Below, piece after piece: positions 7,694 through 16,487 of a stretch of 64,000 nt of DNA. Origin of the DNA: Bradyrhizobium diazoefficiens. Its GTDB lineage: Bacteria; Pseudomonadota; Alphaproteobacteria; Rhizobiales; Xanthobacteraceae. The stretch's first letter is position 1. Every line of letters begins with the position of its first letter. The translations under genes were made by a program, and so were the position numbers. The stretch lies in NCBI RefSeq assembly GCF_016616885.1, contig NZ_CP067102.1, positions 2,136,501 through 2,200,500 on the forward strand. Direction: 5' to 3'. The notes beneath the pieces were generated by a model. The model was not told the origin of the DNA, did no database searches, and saw only the letters and a list, made by a program, of their open reading frames with translations.

Positions 7694-7894
7694 TTAGCGA
7701 ACGAGCGAAGCGCTCGAGCTGGTGATCACAACCGGCTTGCCGGCTTTGATGACGCGGGCAGTTTGCGTGAGGCGTTCATCCGAACTCGAGCGCGCCGAGA
7801 TGCCAAAGCCCGCGAGCGCGATGCCGGCAACGAGCGCAACGGCCACCACCTTCAGGTGGGTCGAGCGGTCCGCGCTGTAAATCGAGTGGTTCAT
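7694..7894 (-). CDS. Small single-span membrane protein, conserved hypothetical
   Basis: The protein has 66 residues. Start ATG 7894 has the ribosome site AGGAG six bases upstream, which decides against an upstream in-frame ATG. A single hydrophobic helix (VVAVALVAGIALAGFGI, about residues 17-33) is followed by a Ser-rich linker and the tail KAGKPVVITSSSASLVR. I have the impression that very similar small proteins with the N-terminus MNHSIYSADR occur across Bradyrhizobium, but no function is known. It stands alone between the 7568 terminator and flhA. Confidence 0.7.
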   Translation of the reverse strand: MNHSIYSADRSTHLKVVAVALVAGIALAGFGISARSSSDERLTQTARVIKAGKPVVITSSSASLVR

Positions 7895-8161
7895 GGAAGG
7901 CTCCTGCCGCCATCTACCCGAAGTAGTCGCCACCCTTGTTCGGCAGGTTCATGCTTCCGGTGCCCAACAACTTAGTATTGGCGGGATTCGTTCCCAAGGG
8001 GTCATCACAAGAGCGTGACAGGACGTGAAAGATCGCGATCAAAAACGCGGCTTGATCGTTCGATTTCGCAATTATTTCAAAGATCTAATGTGCTTCTCAG
8101 GCACCTTGTCAGCCTTTGGTCGACAAGGCGCCAGAAACTCAAAAACCATTTGCCTGTGACC

Positions 8162-8188
8162 GAAAAACACATGCCTTCTTAAGGCAAA
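8162..8188 (-). terminator. Rho-independent terminator of flhA
   Basis: On the minus strand, just after the flhA stop, TGCCTT-AAG-AAGGCA forms a 6-bp stem with a 3-base loop, followed within two bases by TGTTTTT. This is the expected stem plus T-tract. A second, longer inverted repeat (GGCACCTTGTC / GACAAGGCGCC) lies further on at 8100-8132. Confidence 0.65.
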
Positions 8189-10330
8189 TCAGATGCTTCC
8201 GACCGTTTTCAGCTTCGTCCTGGGGTGGATTTCGGCCTGCGACAGCACGGTCGTCTGGGCCCGGAACCGCTCGACCAGGGAGCGGACGAAGGGACGAATT
8301 GCCGCAGAGGTCACCAGCACCGGCGCCTCGCCTTCACGGGCGGCGCGCTCGAACGCCTCGCGCACGCCGGTCATGAACTCCGACAGTTTCGAGGGCTGCA
8401 TCGCGAGGCTGCGCTCTTCGCCCTGGCCGACGATGGATTCGGCAAAGGCCTGCTCCCACCGCGCCGACAACGCGATGAGCGGCAGATAGCCGTTGTACGA
8501 CGTATTCTGCGCGCAGATTTGCCGCGCCAGACGGGCGCGGACATGCTCGACCATGGTCGCGGGATTGCGCGAGAAGGCGAGCGAATCGGCGATGCCTTCG
8601 AGGATGGTCGAGAGGTCGCGGATCGAGATGCGCTCGGCGAGCAGCAGCTGGAGCACGCGCTGGATGCCGGAGACCGTGACCTGTCCGGGCACGATGTCCT
8701 TGACCAGCTCGCTCTGCTCCTTCGGCAGCTCCTTGAGCAGCTTCTGCACCTCGCCGTAGGAGAGCAGGTCCGACATGTTGGCCTTGAGCAGCTCGGTGAG
8801 GTGGGTCGAGAGCACGGTCGCGGCATCGACGACGGTGTAGCCCTTGAGCGAGGCCTCCTCCTTGAAGCTGGCATCGACCCAGGTCGCGGGCAGGCCGAAG
8901 GTCGGCTCGGTGGTGTGGATGCCGGGCACCTGCACCTGGCTGCCGCCGGGATCCATGACCATGAACTGGTTCGGCCAGATCTTGCCGGTGCCGGCGTCGA
9001 CCTCCTTGATCTTGATGATGTAGGTGTTGGCTTCGAGCTGGACGTTGTCGAGGATGCGCACCGCCGGCATGACAAAGCCCATCTCGATCGCAAGCGAGCG
9101 GCGCAGCGCCTTGATCTGCTCGGTGAGGCGGTCGGTGCCGTCGGGGCCGTTGACCAGCGGCAAGAGCGCATAGCCGAGCTCGATCTTGAGGTCGTCGATC
9201 TTCAGCGCCGCCGAGATCGGTTCCTCTGCGGCAGCGGCACCCGGTGCACCCGGCGTTCCCGGCGCGGGCGCGGCGTTGGCGGCGGCCTCCGCCTTGGTGG
9301 TCGCGCGATTGCGCTTGCGCGCGTGCCAGGCGAGCGCGCCAGCGCCGGCGCCGAGCGCGAGGAAAGGGATCGTCGGAATGCCCGGCAGCGCCGCCAGCAC
9401 CAGCATGACCGCCGAGGACATCGCCAGCGCCTGCGGATAGCCGGAGAATTGCTTCATCAGCGCCTTGTCGGCGGCGCCAGAGACGCCGGCCTTGGAGACG
9501 AGCAGGCCCGCCGCGGTCGAGACGATCAGCGCCGGCACCTGGGTGACGAGGCCGTCACCGACCGTCAGCAGCGTGTAGCTGCGCCCGGCGTCGGCAAAGG
9601 AGAGGCCCTGCTGTGCGACGCCGATGATCATGCCGCCGACGACGTTGATGAAGACGATCAGGAGGCCGGCGATGGCGTCGCCGCGGACGAACTTCGAGGC
9701 ACCGTCCATGGCGCCGAAGAAGCCGCTCTCGTCCTCCAGCTCCTTGCGCCGATGCTTGGCGACCTTCTCGTCGATCAGGCCGGCGGAGAGGTCGGCGTCG
9801 ATCGCCATCTGCTTGCCGGGCATCGCGTCGAGGTGGAAGCGGGCGGCGACTTCGGCGATACGGCCCGAACCCTTGGTGATGACGACGAAGTTGACGATGA
9901 TCAGGATGGCGAAGACGATGATGCCGATGACGAAATTGCCGCCCATCACGAAGCTGCCGAAGGCCTCGATGACGTGACCGGCGGCATCCGTGCCCTCGTG
10001 CCCGTGCGACAGGATCAGGCGGGTCGAGGCCATGTTGAGCGACAGCCGCAGCATGGTCGAGATCAGCAGGACGGTCGGGAAGGCGGAGAATTCCAGCGGC
10101 GTCTGGATGAACAGCGACGTCATCAGGATCAGGATCGAGAGCGTGATCGAGATCGCCAGGAACAGGTCGAGCACGATCGCGGGCAGCGGCAGGATCAGCA
10201 CCACCAGGATGGTGAGGATGCCGAGCGCCAGCGCGATGTCGCCGCGCTTGAGGATGTTGACGATTTCGGAAAGCGAGGGGAGGCCGGGCTTTGCGCTGCC
10301 TACGCCTTGTCCGGCGGTAACGTCGACCAT
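8189..10330 (-). CDS. flhA: Flagellar biosynthesis protein FlhA
   Basis: FlhA is the large export-gate membrane protein of the flagellar type III secretion apparatus. This one has 713 residues, the usual length. The N-terminal half holds about eight membrane helices starting at residue 29. It also holds the FHIPEP-family signature region (RIAEVAARFHLDAMPGKQMAIDADL), with the charged loop that follows. The C-terminal half from about residue 360 is the cytosolic domain that docks export chaperones. A Pro/Ala-rich linker (about residues 335-355) joins them. Start ATG 10330 is chosen because the sequence upstream is not FlhA-like and GAGGCAG precedes it. No other flagellar genes are in the window. 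The flagellar rather than virulence type (SctV) follows from overall sequence character. Confidence 0.95.
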   Translation of the reverse strand: MVDVTAGQGVGSAKPGLPSLSEIVNILKRGDIALALGILTILVVLILPLPAIVLDLFLAISITLSILILMTSLFIQTPLEFSAFPTVLLISTMLRLSLNMASTRLILSHGHEGTDAAGHVIEAFGSFVMGGNFVIGIIVFAILIIVNFVVITKGSGRIAEVAARFHLDAMPGKQMAIDADLSAGLIDEKVAKHRRKELEDESGFFGAMDGASKFVRGDAIAGLLIVFINVVGGMIIGVAQQGLSFADAGRSYTLLTVGDGLVTQVPALIVSTAAGLLVSKAGVSGAADKALMKQFSGYPQALAMSSAVMLVLAALPGIPTIPFLALGAGAGALAWHARKRNRATTKAEAAANAAPAPGTPGAPGAAAAEEPISAALKIDDLKIELGYALLPLVNGPDGTDRLTEQIKALRRSLAIEMGFVMPAVRILDNVQLEANTYIIKIKEVDAGTGKIWPNQFMVMDPGGSQVQVPGIHTTEPTFGLPATWVDASFKEEASLKGYTVVDAATVLSTHLTELLKANMSDLLSYGEVQKLLKELPKEQSELVKDIVPGQVTVSGIQRVLQLLLAERISIRDLSTILEGIADSLAFSRNPATMVEHVRARLARQICAQNTSYNGYLPLIALSARWEQAFAESIVGQGEERSLAMQPSKLSEFMTGVREAFERAAREGEAPVLVTSAAIRPFVRSLVERFRAQTTVLSQAEIHPRTKLKTVGSI

Positions 10331-10678
10331 GGTAGCTGCCTCCCCGCGCGACTGACGTCCACGCGCCCCAAACGTCTGCGCGGCGGCCGGTGGGCCGCCG
10401 TTCCGAAAGTGAGGCACCGCACTGGCGTCCACGGGGGCTCCCGTTCTACGCGGCTGACGACACTCGACTCCACCCGGCAATTTTTGCCCGGTGTATGGTT
10501 AGCAAAGGGTTAACGGAGGCAGTGGGGAGGCGGTCAGGCTGGGATATTTTGGAGGCTGTCCCGGGTCGTTCCGGGGCGGCGCGCAGAGCCGAGCCCGGAA
10601 CCTCGAGATTCTCAGGTGCGCAAGGGCGCACCCTAGTTCGATGCTACACATCGCCCCGGAATGACGGACCAGAGCCGC
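10331..10678. other. Intergenic region upstream of flhA with a palindromic repeat
   Basis: No gene is supported here. The flhA promoter should lie in 10331-10560, but I cannot pick out a confident promoter. From 10565 the region holds an inverted-repeat element (next entry). Confidence 0.5.
10565..10666. repeat. Palindromic intergenic repeat (GTCGTTCCGGGGCG type)
   Basis: GTCGTTCCGGGGCG (10565-10578) is mirrored by CGCCCCGGAATGAC (10652-10665), with CCCGGAACCTCGAGATTCTC-like sequence between. I remember this 'CGTTCCGGGGC...CCTCGAGATTC...CCCGGAATGACG' repeat from many Bradyrhizobium and Rhodopseudomonas intergenic regions. It follows the end of the copper operon and may act as its terminator. 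Confidence 0.65.
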
Positions 10679-10978
10679 CTACCTCGCCTTCTGCATCCTC
10701 GTCACCGTGTAGCCCGATGGTGCCTCCTCGGCTTCAAACGACACCTTGTCGCCGACCTTCACCTGCTTGAGCATCGCGGGATCCCTGACGCGGTAGACCA
10801 TGGTCATGGGTTCATCCATGCCGAGGCTCTTCGCGGGCCCGTGCTTGAGCGTGATTTTGCCTGCGCTTTCGTCGATTTTCTTGACCTCGCCGCTGATGGA
10901 AGCGGCTTGCGCCAGCGCGCTCGCGGTCAGGCCCAGCGTCAGTGCGAACGCTGCGGCGATGCGGGTGATCGGTGTCAT
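10679..10978 (-). CDS. CusF-like periplasmic copper-binding protein
   Basis: The protein has 99 residues. The signal peptide (MTPITRIAAAFALTLGLTAS to ALAQ) is followed by a short beta-barrel domain of the CusF/YdeI type: ISGEVKKIDESAGKITLKHGP, then MDEPMTMVYRV, with the His and Met residues used for Cu(I) binding. Start ATG 10978 has GGGAGA at good spacing; an in-frame ATG 21 bases upstream is less likely. It is the last gene of the copper operon, 17 bases after the cupredoxin gene. CusF-type proteins pass periplasmic copper to efflux pumps or oxidases; no CusAB pump gene is in the window. Confidence 0.85.
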   Translation of the reverse strand: MTPITRIAAAFALTLGLTASALAQAASISGEVKKIDESAGKITLKHGPAKSLGMDEPMTMVYRVRDPAMLKQVKVGDKVSFEAEEAPSGYTVTRMQKAR

Positions 10979-10995
10979 GGCTGTCTCCCTTGTCT

Positions 10996-11451
10996 TCATT
11001 TCACGGTGACGTGGCCGACCATGCCGTAGTCGCGGTGGTCGGGAATCAGGCAGGAAAATTCGAAGGTGCCGGCTTTGCTGAACTTCCAGACGATCTCGGC
11101 CGTCTTGTTCGGCGCGAGCCGCACCCCGTTCGGATCGTCATGCTCCATGTGCGGGTGCTTCTTCATCACCTCAGCATGGGCGAGGTTCTCCTTGGTGGTG
11201 GCGAGCAGGAATTCGTGGTCCTCCTTGCCGACATTGCGCAGCACGAAGCGGATCTGTTCGCCGCGCTTGACGTCGATCTTCGACGGCTCGTAGGACATCT
11301 CGCTCAACGCGATCTCGATGGTGCGCGCCGGCTTCCTGGGGTCGCCGGGCTCGCCGGCCGAGAAGCCGTGATGGTCGTGCCCCTCGTGCGCGAGCGCGGG
11401 TGCGATCGACAGCGCGGCCAGCGTCAAGGCGAGTTTGATCGTCTTCTTCAT
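10996..11451 (-). CDS. Periplasmic cupredoxin (plastocyanin/azurin-like)
   Basis: The protein has 151 residues. A signal peptide (MKKTIKLALTLAALSIAPALA) is followed by a His-rich mature N-terminus (HEGHDHHG). The cupredoxin fold ends with the type 1 copper motif, in which Cys, His and Met ligands lie in FSCLIPDHRDYGMVG. The other His ligand is in EDHEFLL. A Met/His-rich loop (EVMKKHPHMEHDD) could bind extra copper. Start 11451 is set by GGAG upstream and the signal peptide. It lies 32 bases after the multicopper oxidase gene, so it could shuttle electrons or copper for that enzyme. Confidence 0.88.
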   Translation of the reverse strand: MKKTIKLALTLAALSIAPALAHEGHDHHGFSAGEPGDPRKPARTIEIALSEMSYEPSKIDVKRGEQIRFVLRNVGKEDHEFLLATTKENLAHAEVMKKHPHMEHDDPNGVRLAPNKTAEIVWKFSKAGTFEFSCLIPDHRDYGMVGHVTVK

Positions 11452-11483
11452 TGTGGTCTCCAGTTGGTGGTTCATCGAAACGC

Positions 11484-12815
11484 TCACATCTTCATCTTGT
11501 GCGCGGGCGAGGCCGGCTGCCGCGCCGGCTCCGCCGCGGGCGAGGCGACCTCGTAGGCGACGGTGCCTTGCGGGAATTGATAGGGGCCGGGATCGCGATA
11601 ATCGTCGCGCGCAAGGTTCTCGCGGATCTTCATCACCGTAAACATGCCGCCCATCTCGATCGGGCCGAATTGGCCGCTGCCGGTCATCATCGGCAGCGTG
11701 TTGTCAGGCGCCGGCATCTCCATGTTGCCCATCGCCATGCCGGATTGGCCCATCACCATGGCGTCGGGCGCAAGCTTGCCGACAGCCCTGGCGAGATCCT
11801 TGCGCGAGACGCCGATCATGTTGCGCATGTCGTGCCCCATCGCATTCATGGTGTGATGCGACTTGTGGCAGTGAAGCGCCCAGTCGCCGGGATTGTCGGC
11901 GAGGACGTCGAATACGCGCACCGCGCCGACAGGCACGTCGGTCGTCGTCTCCGGATATTGCGCGCTCTCGGGGATCCAGCCGCCGTCGGTGCAGGTCACG
12001 GCAAAGCTGTGACCATGCAGATGGATCGGGTGGTTGGTCATGCTGAGATTGCCGATGCGCACGCGCACCTTGTCGGCGAGCCTGACCGGCAGCGGATCGA
12101 TGCCTGGAAACACCCGCGCATTCCAGGTCCACATGTTGAAATCGGTCATCTCGTTGACCCGCGGCAGGTAAGCGCCGGGATCGACGCGATAGGTGCTCAT
12201 CACGAAGACGAAGTCGCGGTCGACGGGGCGGAAGTTTGGGTCGCGTGGATGCACGACGACCATGCCCATCATGCCCATCGCCATCTGCACCATCTCGTCG
12301 GAATGCGGGTGGTACATGAAGGTCCCGCTCTTCCTCATCTCGAACTCGTACACGAAGGTCTTGCCCGGCTCGATATGCGGCTGGGTCAGTCCGCCGACAC
12401 CGTCCATGCCGCTCGGCACGATCATGCCGTGCCAATGCACGGTCGTATATTCGGGCAGCTTGTTGGTGACGAAGATGCGGACCTTGTCGCCTTCGACAGC
12501 CTCGATCGTCGGCCCTGGCGACTGGCCGTTATAGCCCCACAGGTTCACTTTCATGCCCTCGGCGAACTCGCGCACCACGGGCTCGGCGACGAGATGGAAT
12601 TCCTTCCAGTCGCCGTTCATGCGGAACGGCAGTGTCCAGCCGTTGAGCGTGACGACCGGGCGGTAGTCGGGACCGCCAATGGGATGCAGCGGCGGCTGCA
12701 TCACCGCCTTGTCCATATGGGCTGCTTCCGGAATCGACGCGGCCTGGACGCGGCCGCTGACCGCTGACGCGCTCACGAGCGCGGCGGTACCCAAAAATCG
12801 TCGGCGGGAAAACAT
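11484..12815 (-). CDS. Multicopper oxidase, Tat-exported (CopA-like)
   Basis: The protein has 443 residues. The N-terminal SRRRFLGTAALVSASAVSG is a twin-arginine signal, so the enzyme is exported folded with copper. All copper sites are visible in order: HWHGM, YHPHSDEM, HPIHLHGHSF and HCHKSHHTMNAMGHDM, the last giving the type 1 His/Cys/His with a Met ligand. A Met-rich stretch (MVMGQSGMAMGNMEMPAPD) near the C-terminus is typical of cuprous oxidases. It probably oxidises periplasmic Cu(I) for copper tolerance. ATG 12815 is preferred over one four codons upstream because GGAGG sits five bases before it. The gene starts 13 bases after the TolC-like gene. Confidence 0.92.
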   Translation of the reverse strand: MFSRRRFLGTAALVSASAVSGRVQAASIPEAAHMDKAVMQPPLHPIGGPDYRPVVTLNGWTLPFRMNGDWKEFHLVAEPVVREFAEGMKVNLWGYNGQSPGPTIEAVEGDKVRIFVTNKLPEYTTVHWHGMIVPSGMDGVGGLTQPHIEPGKTFVYEFEMRKSGTFMYHPHSDEMVQMAMGMMGMVVVHPRDPNFRPVDRDFVFVMSTYRVDPGAYLPRVNEMTDFNMWTWNARVFPGIDPLPVRLADKVRVRIGNLSMTNHPIHLHGHSFAVTCTDGGWIPESAQYPETTTDVPVGAVRVFDVLADNPGDWALHCHKSHHTMNAMGHDMRNMIGVSRKDLARAVGKLAPDAMVMGQSGMAMGNMEMPAPDNTLPMMTGSGQFGPIEMGGMFTVMKIRENLARDDYRDPGPYQFPQGTVAYEVASPAAEPARQPASPAHKMKM

Positions 12816-12828
12816 GCTGGCCTCCATG

Positions 12829-14253
12829 TCAGTGGCCGCCATCAGCAGGTGCTGCCGCGGCGATATTGGTTGGATTGTCCATGCCGGAAGCAGGCGTGCC
12901 GCCGCCGTTGACGGCGGTCTGCAGCTCGGACTGGGCGAGGAAGAAGTTTTGCCTGGCGTCGATCGCACCGCGCAGCGATGCGAGGCGCTGCCGTGCTTCG
13001 GTGAGTAGCGCGAAGATGTCGACCTGCATGCTGGAGAAGCGCAGCTGCATCTCCTCGGTGATGATTTTTCGCAACGGGATGATCTCGCGCTGATAGTGGC
13101 GCGCGATGTCGTAGGTGGAGCGATAGACACGGTAAGCATCGCGCGCTTCCGAGCGGACGTTCACGGCACGCTCGGTCAGGCGGTTGAAGGCGAGATTGTA
13201 GGTCTCCGCCGCCTGCCGCACGCGGACCTCGCCGCCGTCGAAGATCGGGATCTGGAACTGCACGTCAAAACCGCGCTCGCGGAACGGGGCGCCTCCCGGA
13301 TCCCGAGTCCGGCGGGAGATGCCGGCGAGATCGAGCAGCGTGACGAAGCGTGTCGCTTCGGTGAGGTTCAACGACTTCGCCAGCGCCGCAAGCTCCAGTC
13401 GCGCGATCTGCAAGTCGATGCGATGGCCGACTGCATCGGCCTCGATCGAGGGCAACGCCAGCGGCCGGCGTGGCAGCGGCGGCAACGCGTTGGGCAGACG
13501 GAAGTCGAGACCGTCGTCCCACAGCCCCATCAGCCGCGCCAGCTTTTCGCGCGCGCTCGTCGTCGCCTGGCGTGCGGTGGCGAGATCGGCGGTGGTCTCG
13601 GCGTAAAACACCTGCTCGCGGGCCTGGTCGAGCTTGTTGATCGAGCCGGTTTCGCCGAGCTTGGCCGCGAGCTGCGCGGCCGATTCCGCCGTCGCCTTCG
13701 CGTCGGTCAGCAGCGCCACCATCTCGTTTCCGGCGACGGCGCGGACGTAAGCGCGCCGGACATCGGCGGCGAGCCGCAGTGTCGCCAGCGCCGCGCGCAA
13801 TTGCGCCTGACGAAAGCGCTCGCGCGCGATGTCGGATCGGAACGGCAGCGTGGCCAGCGCCAGGATGTCGCCGACGACCTGGCGCTCGATCTCGCTGGCG
13901 CCATCGCCCGAGATGCGCGAGACCGAGAACACCGGATTGGGTGGCAGACTCTGCTCGACCAGATCGGTCTCGGCCAGCGCCAGCTCGTTGTAGGCGGCTT
14001 GCAGCCCCTTGTTGTTGAGCAGCGCGACCTGCACGGCGGTCTATGCACTTAGCGTGCGCGACAGCAGCTGGTGCACGCGTGCGTCGACCGCGCTGGCCCC
14101 CTCGGCCGTTCGCACGAAGGCGACGTCCTTCCTGATGGTCTGGCTCGTCAGCTCGGAGACCGCTGTCATGCCGCTGTCGGGCGAGAACGCAGCGCAGCCG
14201 GAGAGGCCGAGCGCGCCGAGAACGAGCAGGCTCCGTGCGTAATACCGTGCCAT
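12829..14253 (-). pseudogene. TolC-family outer membrane efflux lipoprotein, interrupted by one in-frame TAG
   Basis: Two open segments lie in the same frame, separated only by a TAG at 14041-14043. The 5' part (70 residues) has a lipoprotein signal (LLVLGALGLSGC) and ends RTLSA. The 3' part resumes with TAVQVALLNNKGLQAAYNEL and continues for about 400 residues as the two long coiled-coil repeats of an OEP/TolC protein. A full-length relative would read straight through with an acidic or polar residue in place of the stop. This is either a nonsense mutation, a sequencing error, or suppression. Translation restart at GTG 14034 would give a protein without signal peptide. Everything around it in the copper operon is intact. 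Confidence 0.88.
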
Positions 14254-14262
14254 GGCGCGCTC

Positions 14263-14547
14263 CTATTGGTCCTGCTTCGGCTGCGGAGTGACAGCGTCGT
14301 TGCGCTCGCGCCATGGCGCCGGCGCTGCAGGCCGCAGGCTCGTGTAGGGCGCGACTGTCGAGCGATAGGCGACGCGCGCTGCCTTTGCCGCGGGATCGGC
14401 CGGATCCGCGCCGGCCCCGGACGTTGTGGCCGGCATGCAGCCGGACAACGCCAGTACGGCTGCGGTCAGCAGCAGCCAATTGAATCGAAAGTGATCTCCA
14501 CGCGCCGCAGACGCGGCGGCGGACTTCGCCCCGAGAAGCATAAGCAT
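14263..14547 (-). CDS. Small lipoprotein of the copper operon, unknown function
   Basis: The protein has 94 residues. After a charged N-terminus comes a hydrophobic stretch ending in the lipobox LALSGC (Cys about residue 37), so the product is probably lipid-anchored. The short mature part is Ala/Pro-rich (TTSGAGADPADPAAKAARVAY) and has no known domain. It ends nine bases before the TolC-like gene and begins after AGGGATAAATC. It is translated in series with the copper operon and may be an accessory of the efflux channel, but nothing in its sequence binds metal in an obvious way. Confidence 0.7.
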   Translation of the reverse strand: MLMLLGAKSAAASAARGDHFRFNWLLLTAAVLALSGCMPATTSGAGADPADPAAKAARVAYRSTVAPYTSLRPAAPAPWRERNDAVTPQPKQDQ

Positions 14548-14625
14548 GATTTATCCCTGATCTGTCTGAAGACCACAGGTTCGCACGCGCGGACTGCGCG
14601 CCTGGCCTGACGTCGTGGACTCAGA

Positions 14626-15072
14626 TCAGATGATGGGAGGGCGGTAGAGCAAGGGCGGCGCCGCGCTGTGCAGGCTGGCCACGATCTCGGGCGCACAGCT
14701 GGAAACCGGCTGAACCGGCTTTGCGAAGCTCGGCAGATCGACCGGTAACGCGCTGACGCACATCATGGCGCAGCACGGGCCGACCTTGCCCTTGCCGTCA
14801 TGATGATGCGGGGCAGGCGTGTCCTGCGCGGCGGCCTGGTGATGCGCATGCATCCCCGAATGGTCATGCGTCACGCCGCCATGCGTGTGGCTGGCCGACA
14901 TCTGATGATGCAAAGGCACGACGTCGGCGAGCAGGGCTTCGTCGCCAAGGCATGGCGCTGGACCACTGCCCCAGGCGAGGCCTGCCGCCGGCGCGAGCAC
15001 ACAGAACAGATAGGCTAGCGCAATGAAGCGCCCCACCTTGATCCGCATCGATCGCGTCAATTGCAACAACAT
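14626..15072 (-). CDS. His-rich exported protein, first gene of the copper operon (DUF2946-like)
   Basis: The protein is about 148 residues from ATG 15072; MRIKVG further in is an alternative start. A membrane-targeting helix (RFIALAYLFCVLAPAAGLAWG) is followed by a very His-rich mature part: VPLHHQMSASHTHGG, HDHSGMHAHHQ, PHHHDGKG. Then come GPCCAMMCVSALP and a late Cys. The His and Met clusters and the CC...C motif suggest a periplasmic copper-binding protein. Resemblance to DUF2946 (short proteins of copper loci) is my impression, not proven. It is the promoter-proximal gene, divergent from the MFS gene. Confidence 0.75.
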   Translation of the reverse strand: MLLQLTRSMRIKVGRFIALAYLFCVLAPAAGLAWGSGPAPCLGDEALLADVVPLHHQMSASHTHGGVTHDHSGMHAHHQAAAQDTPAPHHHDGKGKVGPCCAMMCVSALPVDLPSFAKPVQPVSSCAPEIVASLHSAAPPLLYRPPII

Positions 15073-15101
15073 TCCGCCGTCACGCTCCTCGCGCGGCATT
15101 G

Positions 15102-15120
15102 TTGCACACGCAGATTGCAA
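15102..15120. promoter_or_regulatory. Candidate operator between the copper operon and the MFS gene
   Basis: TTGCA-N9-TGCAA is a short inverted repeat in the 149-base divergent intergenic region. It could be a regulator site for either gene. Five-base arms are weak evidence on their own. Confidence 0.25.
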
Positions 15121-15221
15121 ACTAACGGCAAAGCGCGATTTCGCCAAGCTCTTCTTACCGCAGTGCACCGCGCATGCCCAATATCGCGGCACGATGCTTG
15201 ACCGCAAGGCGATCAGCGAAC

Positions 15222-16487
15222 ATGTTCCGCGCCGTGCACGCACCAAATCATCCAGGACAAAAACCGGCTTCATTCAGCCCAGACTCCCGTCAGGCCTGGG
15301 TGCGGCTTTTGCTCGCACTGCTGATCGGCTCGATCGGCGGCGTCGGCATGTGGGCGGTCGTCGTGGTGATTCCCGTCGTGCAGGCCGAATTCGCCGCCAC
15401 GCGCGGTGCGGTGTCGCTGGCCTTCACACTGATGATGTTCGGATTCGGGCTCGGCGGCGTGATCGCCGGCAAGATCACCGACAAGTTCGGCATCGTGCCC
15501 GCCATGGCGATCAGCATCGCCTTCCTCGGCGTTGCCAATACGCTGGCGGGGCTCTCGACTCAGCTCTGGCAGTTCGTCGCCGCCTATTTCCTGATCGGGC
15601 TCGGCACGTCAGCGACCTTCGCGCCGCTGATGGCAGAGGCCTCGCACTGGTTCGAGCGCTATCGCGGACTGGCCGTGACCATCGTCGCGAGCGGCAATTA
15701 TGTTGCCGGCACGATGTGGCCGCCGCTCATCAGCACGGGCACGGAGAGGATCGGCTGGCGCACCACCCATATCGGCATTGCCGTCGTCTGCGTGGTGTTG
15801 ATGTCGATCCTGGTCCTGGTCCTGCGCGCGCAGATGGGCGACGACAAGGTCCGCAATCACGCCAATGCGGCGCCGCCGCGGGTCGATCTCAGGCTCTCGA
15901 CCAACACGCTGACGGTGCTGCTCTCGATCGCCAGCATTTCCTGCTGCGTCGCCATGGCGATGCCGCAGGTGCATATCGTCGCCTATTGCGGCGATCTCGG
16001 TTATGGCGTGGCGCGCGGCGCCGAGATGCTGTCGCTGATGATGGCCTGCGGCATCGTCAGCCGCATCGGCTCGGGCTATCTTGCGGACAAGATCGGCGGC
16101 ATTCCGACTCTGCTGATCGGGGCATTGGCGCAGGGCTTTGCGCTGGTGTTCTACCTTTTCTTCGACAGCCTCACTTCGCTCTATCTGATCTCCGCGATGT
16201 TCGGCCTGTTCCAGGGCGGCATCGTGCCGAGCTATGCCATCATCGTGCGCGAGGCGATGCCAGCCAGCGAAGCCGCGACCCGCGTCGGCATCGTGATCTT
16301 CGCGTCCGTGTTCGGCATGTCCTTCGGCGGTTGGGTCTCCGGCATCATCTTCGATGCCACCGGCTCCTATGCGGCTGCGTTCGCCAATGGCGTGGCGTGG
16401 AATGCCCTCAATATCGGCATCGTCTTGACGCTGCTGATCCGCTCGCGGATGAATTCGGTCAAGGCGGGACCGAATTTCGCAACCTAG
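15222..16487 (+). CDS. Major facilitator superfamily transporter (monocarboxylate/OFA-like)
   Basis: The protein is about 421 residues with twelve predicted membrane helices. MFS motif A appears between helices 2 and 3 (GKITDKFGIVPAM), and an equivalent sits in the second half (YLADKIGGIP). The overall character (SHWFERYRGLAVTIVASGNYVAGTMWPPL) fits the monocarboxylate-porter/OFA branch, exchangers of small organic acids. The start is uncertain: ATG 15222 is used, but an in-frame ATG exists at 15174. It is divergent from the copper operon, and its stop overlaps that of the convergent DUF4864 gene by four bases. Confidence 0.88.
   Translation: MFRAVHAPNHPGQKPASFSPDSRQAWVRLLLALLIGSIGGVGMWAVVVVIPVVQAEFAATRGAVSLAFTLMMFGFGLGGVIAGKITDKFGIVPAMAISIAFLGVANTLAGLSTQLWQFVAAYFLIGLGTSATFAPLMAEASHWFERYRGLAVTIVASGNYVAGTMWPPLISTGTERIGWRTTHIGIAVVCVVLMSILVLVLRAQMGDDKVRNHANAAPPRVDLRLSTNTLTVLLSIASISCCVAMAMPQVHIVAYCGDLGYGVARGAEMLSLMMACGIVSRIGSGYLADKIGGIPTLLIGALAQGFALVFYLFFDSLTSLYLISAMFGLFQGGIVPSYAIIVREAMPASEAATRVGIVIFASVFGMSFGGWVSGIIFDATGSYAAAFANGVAWNALNIGIVLTLLIRSRMNSVKAGPNFAT

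Noticed and set aside
8100..8132. Second inverted repeat after flhA as its main terminator
   Set aside because: It lacks a T-tract in the transcribed direction, and a better stem with T-tract lies closer to the stop at 8162-8186.
8225..10513. 762-codon plus-strand frame opposite flhA
   Set aside because: It is an antisense shadow, full of Arg/Asp/His/Gln runs.
11484..13139. 551-codon frame extending the multicopper oxidase upstream
   Set aside because: The Tat signal and ribosome site fix the start at 12815; the upstream part overlaps the TolC-like gene in another frame.
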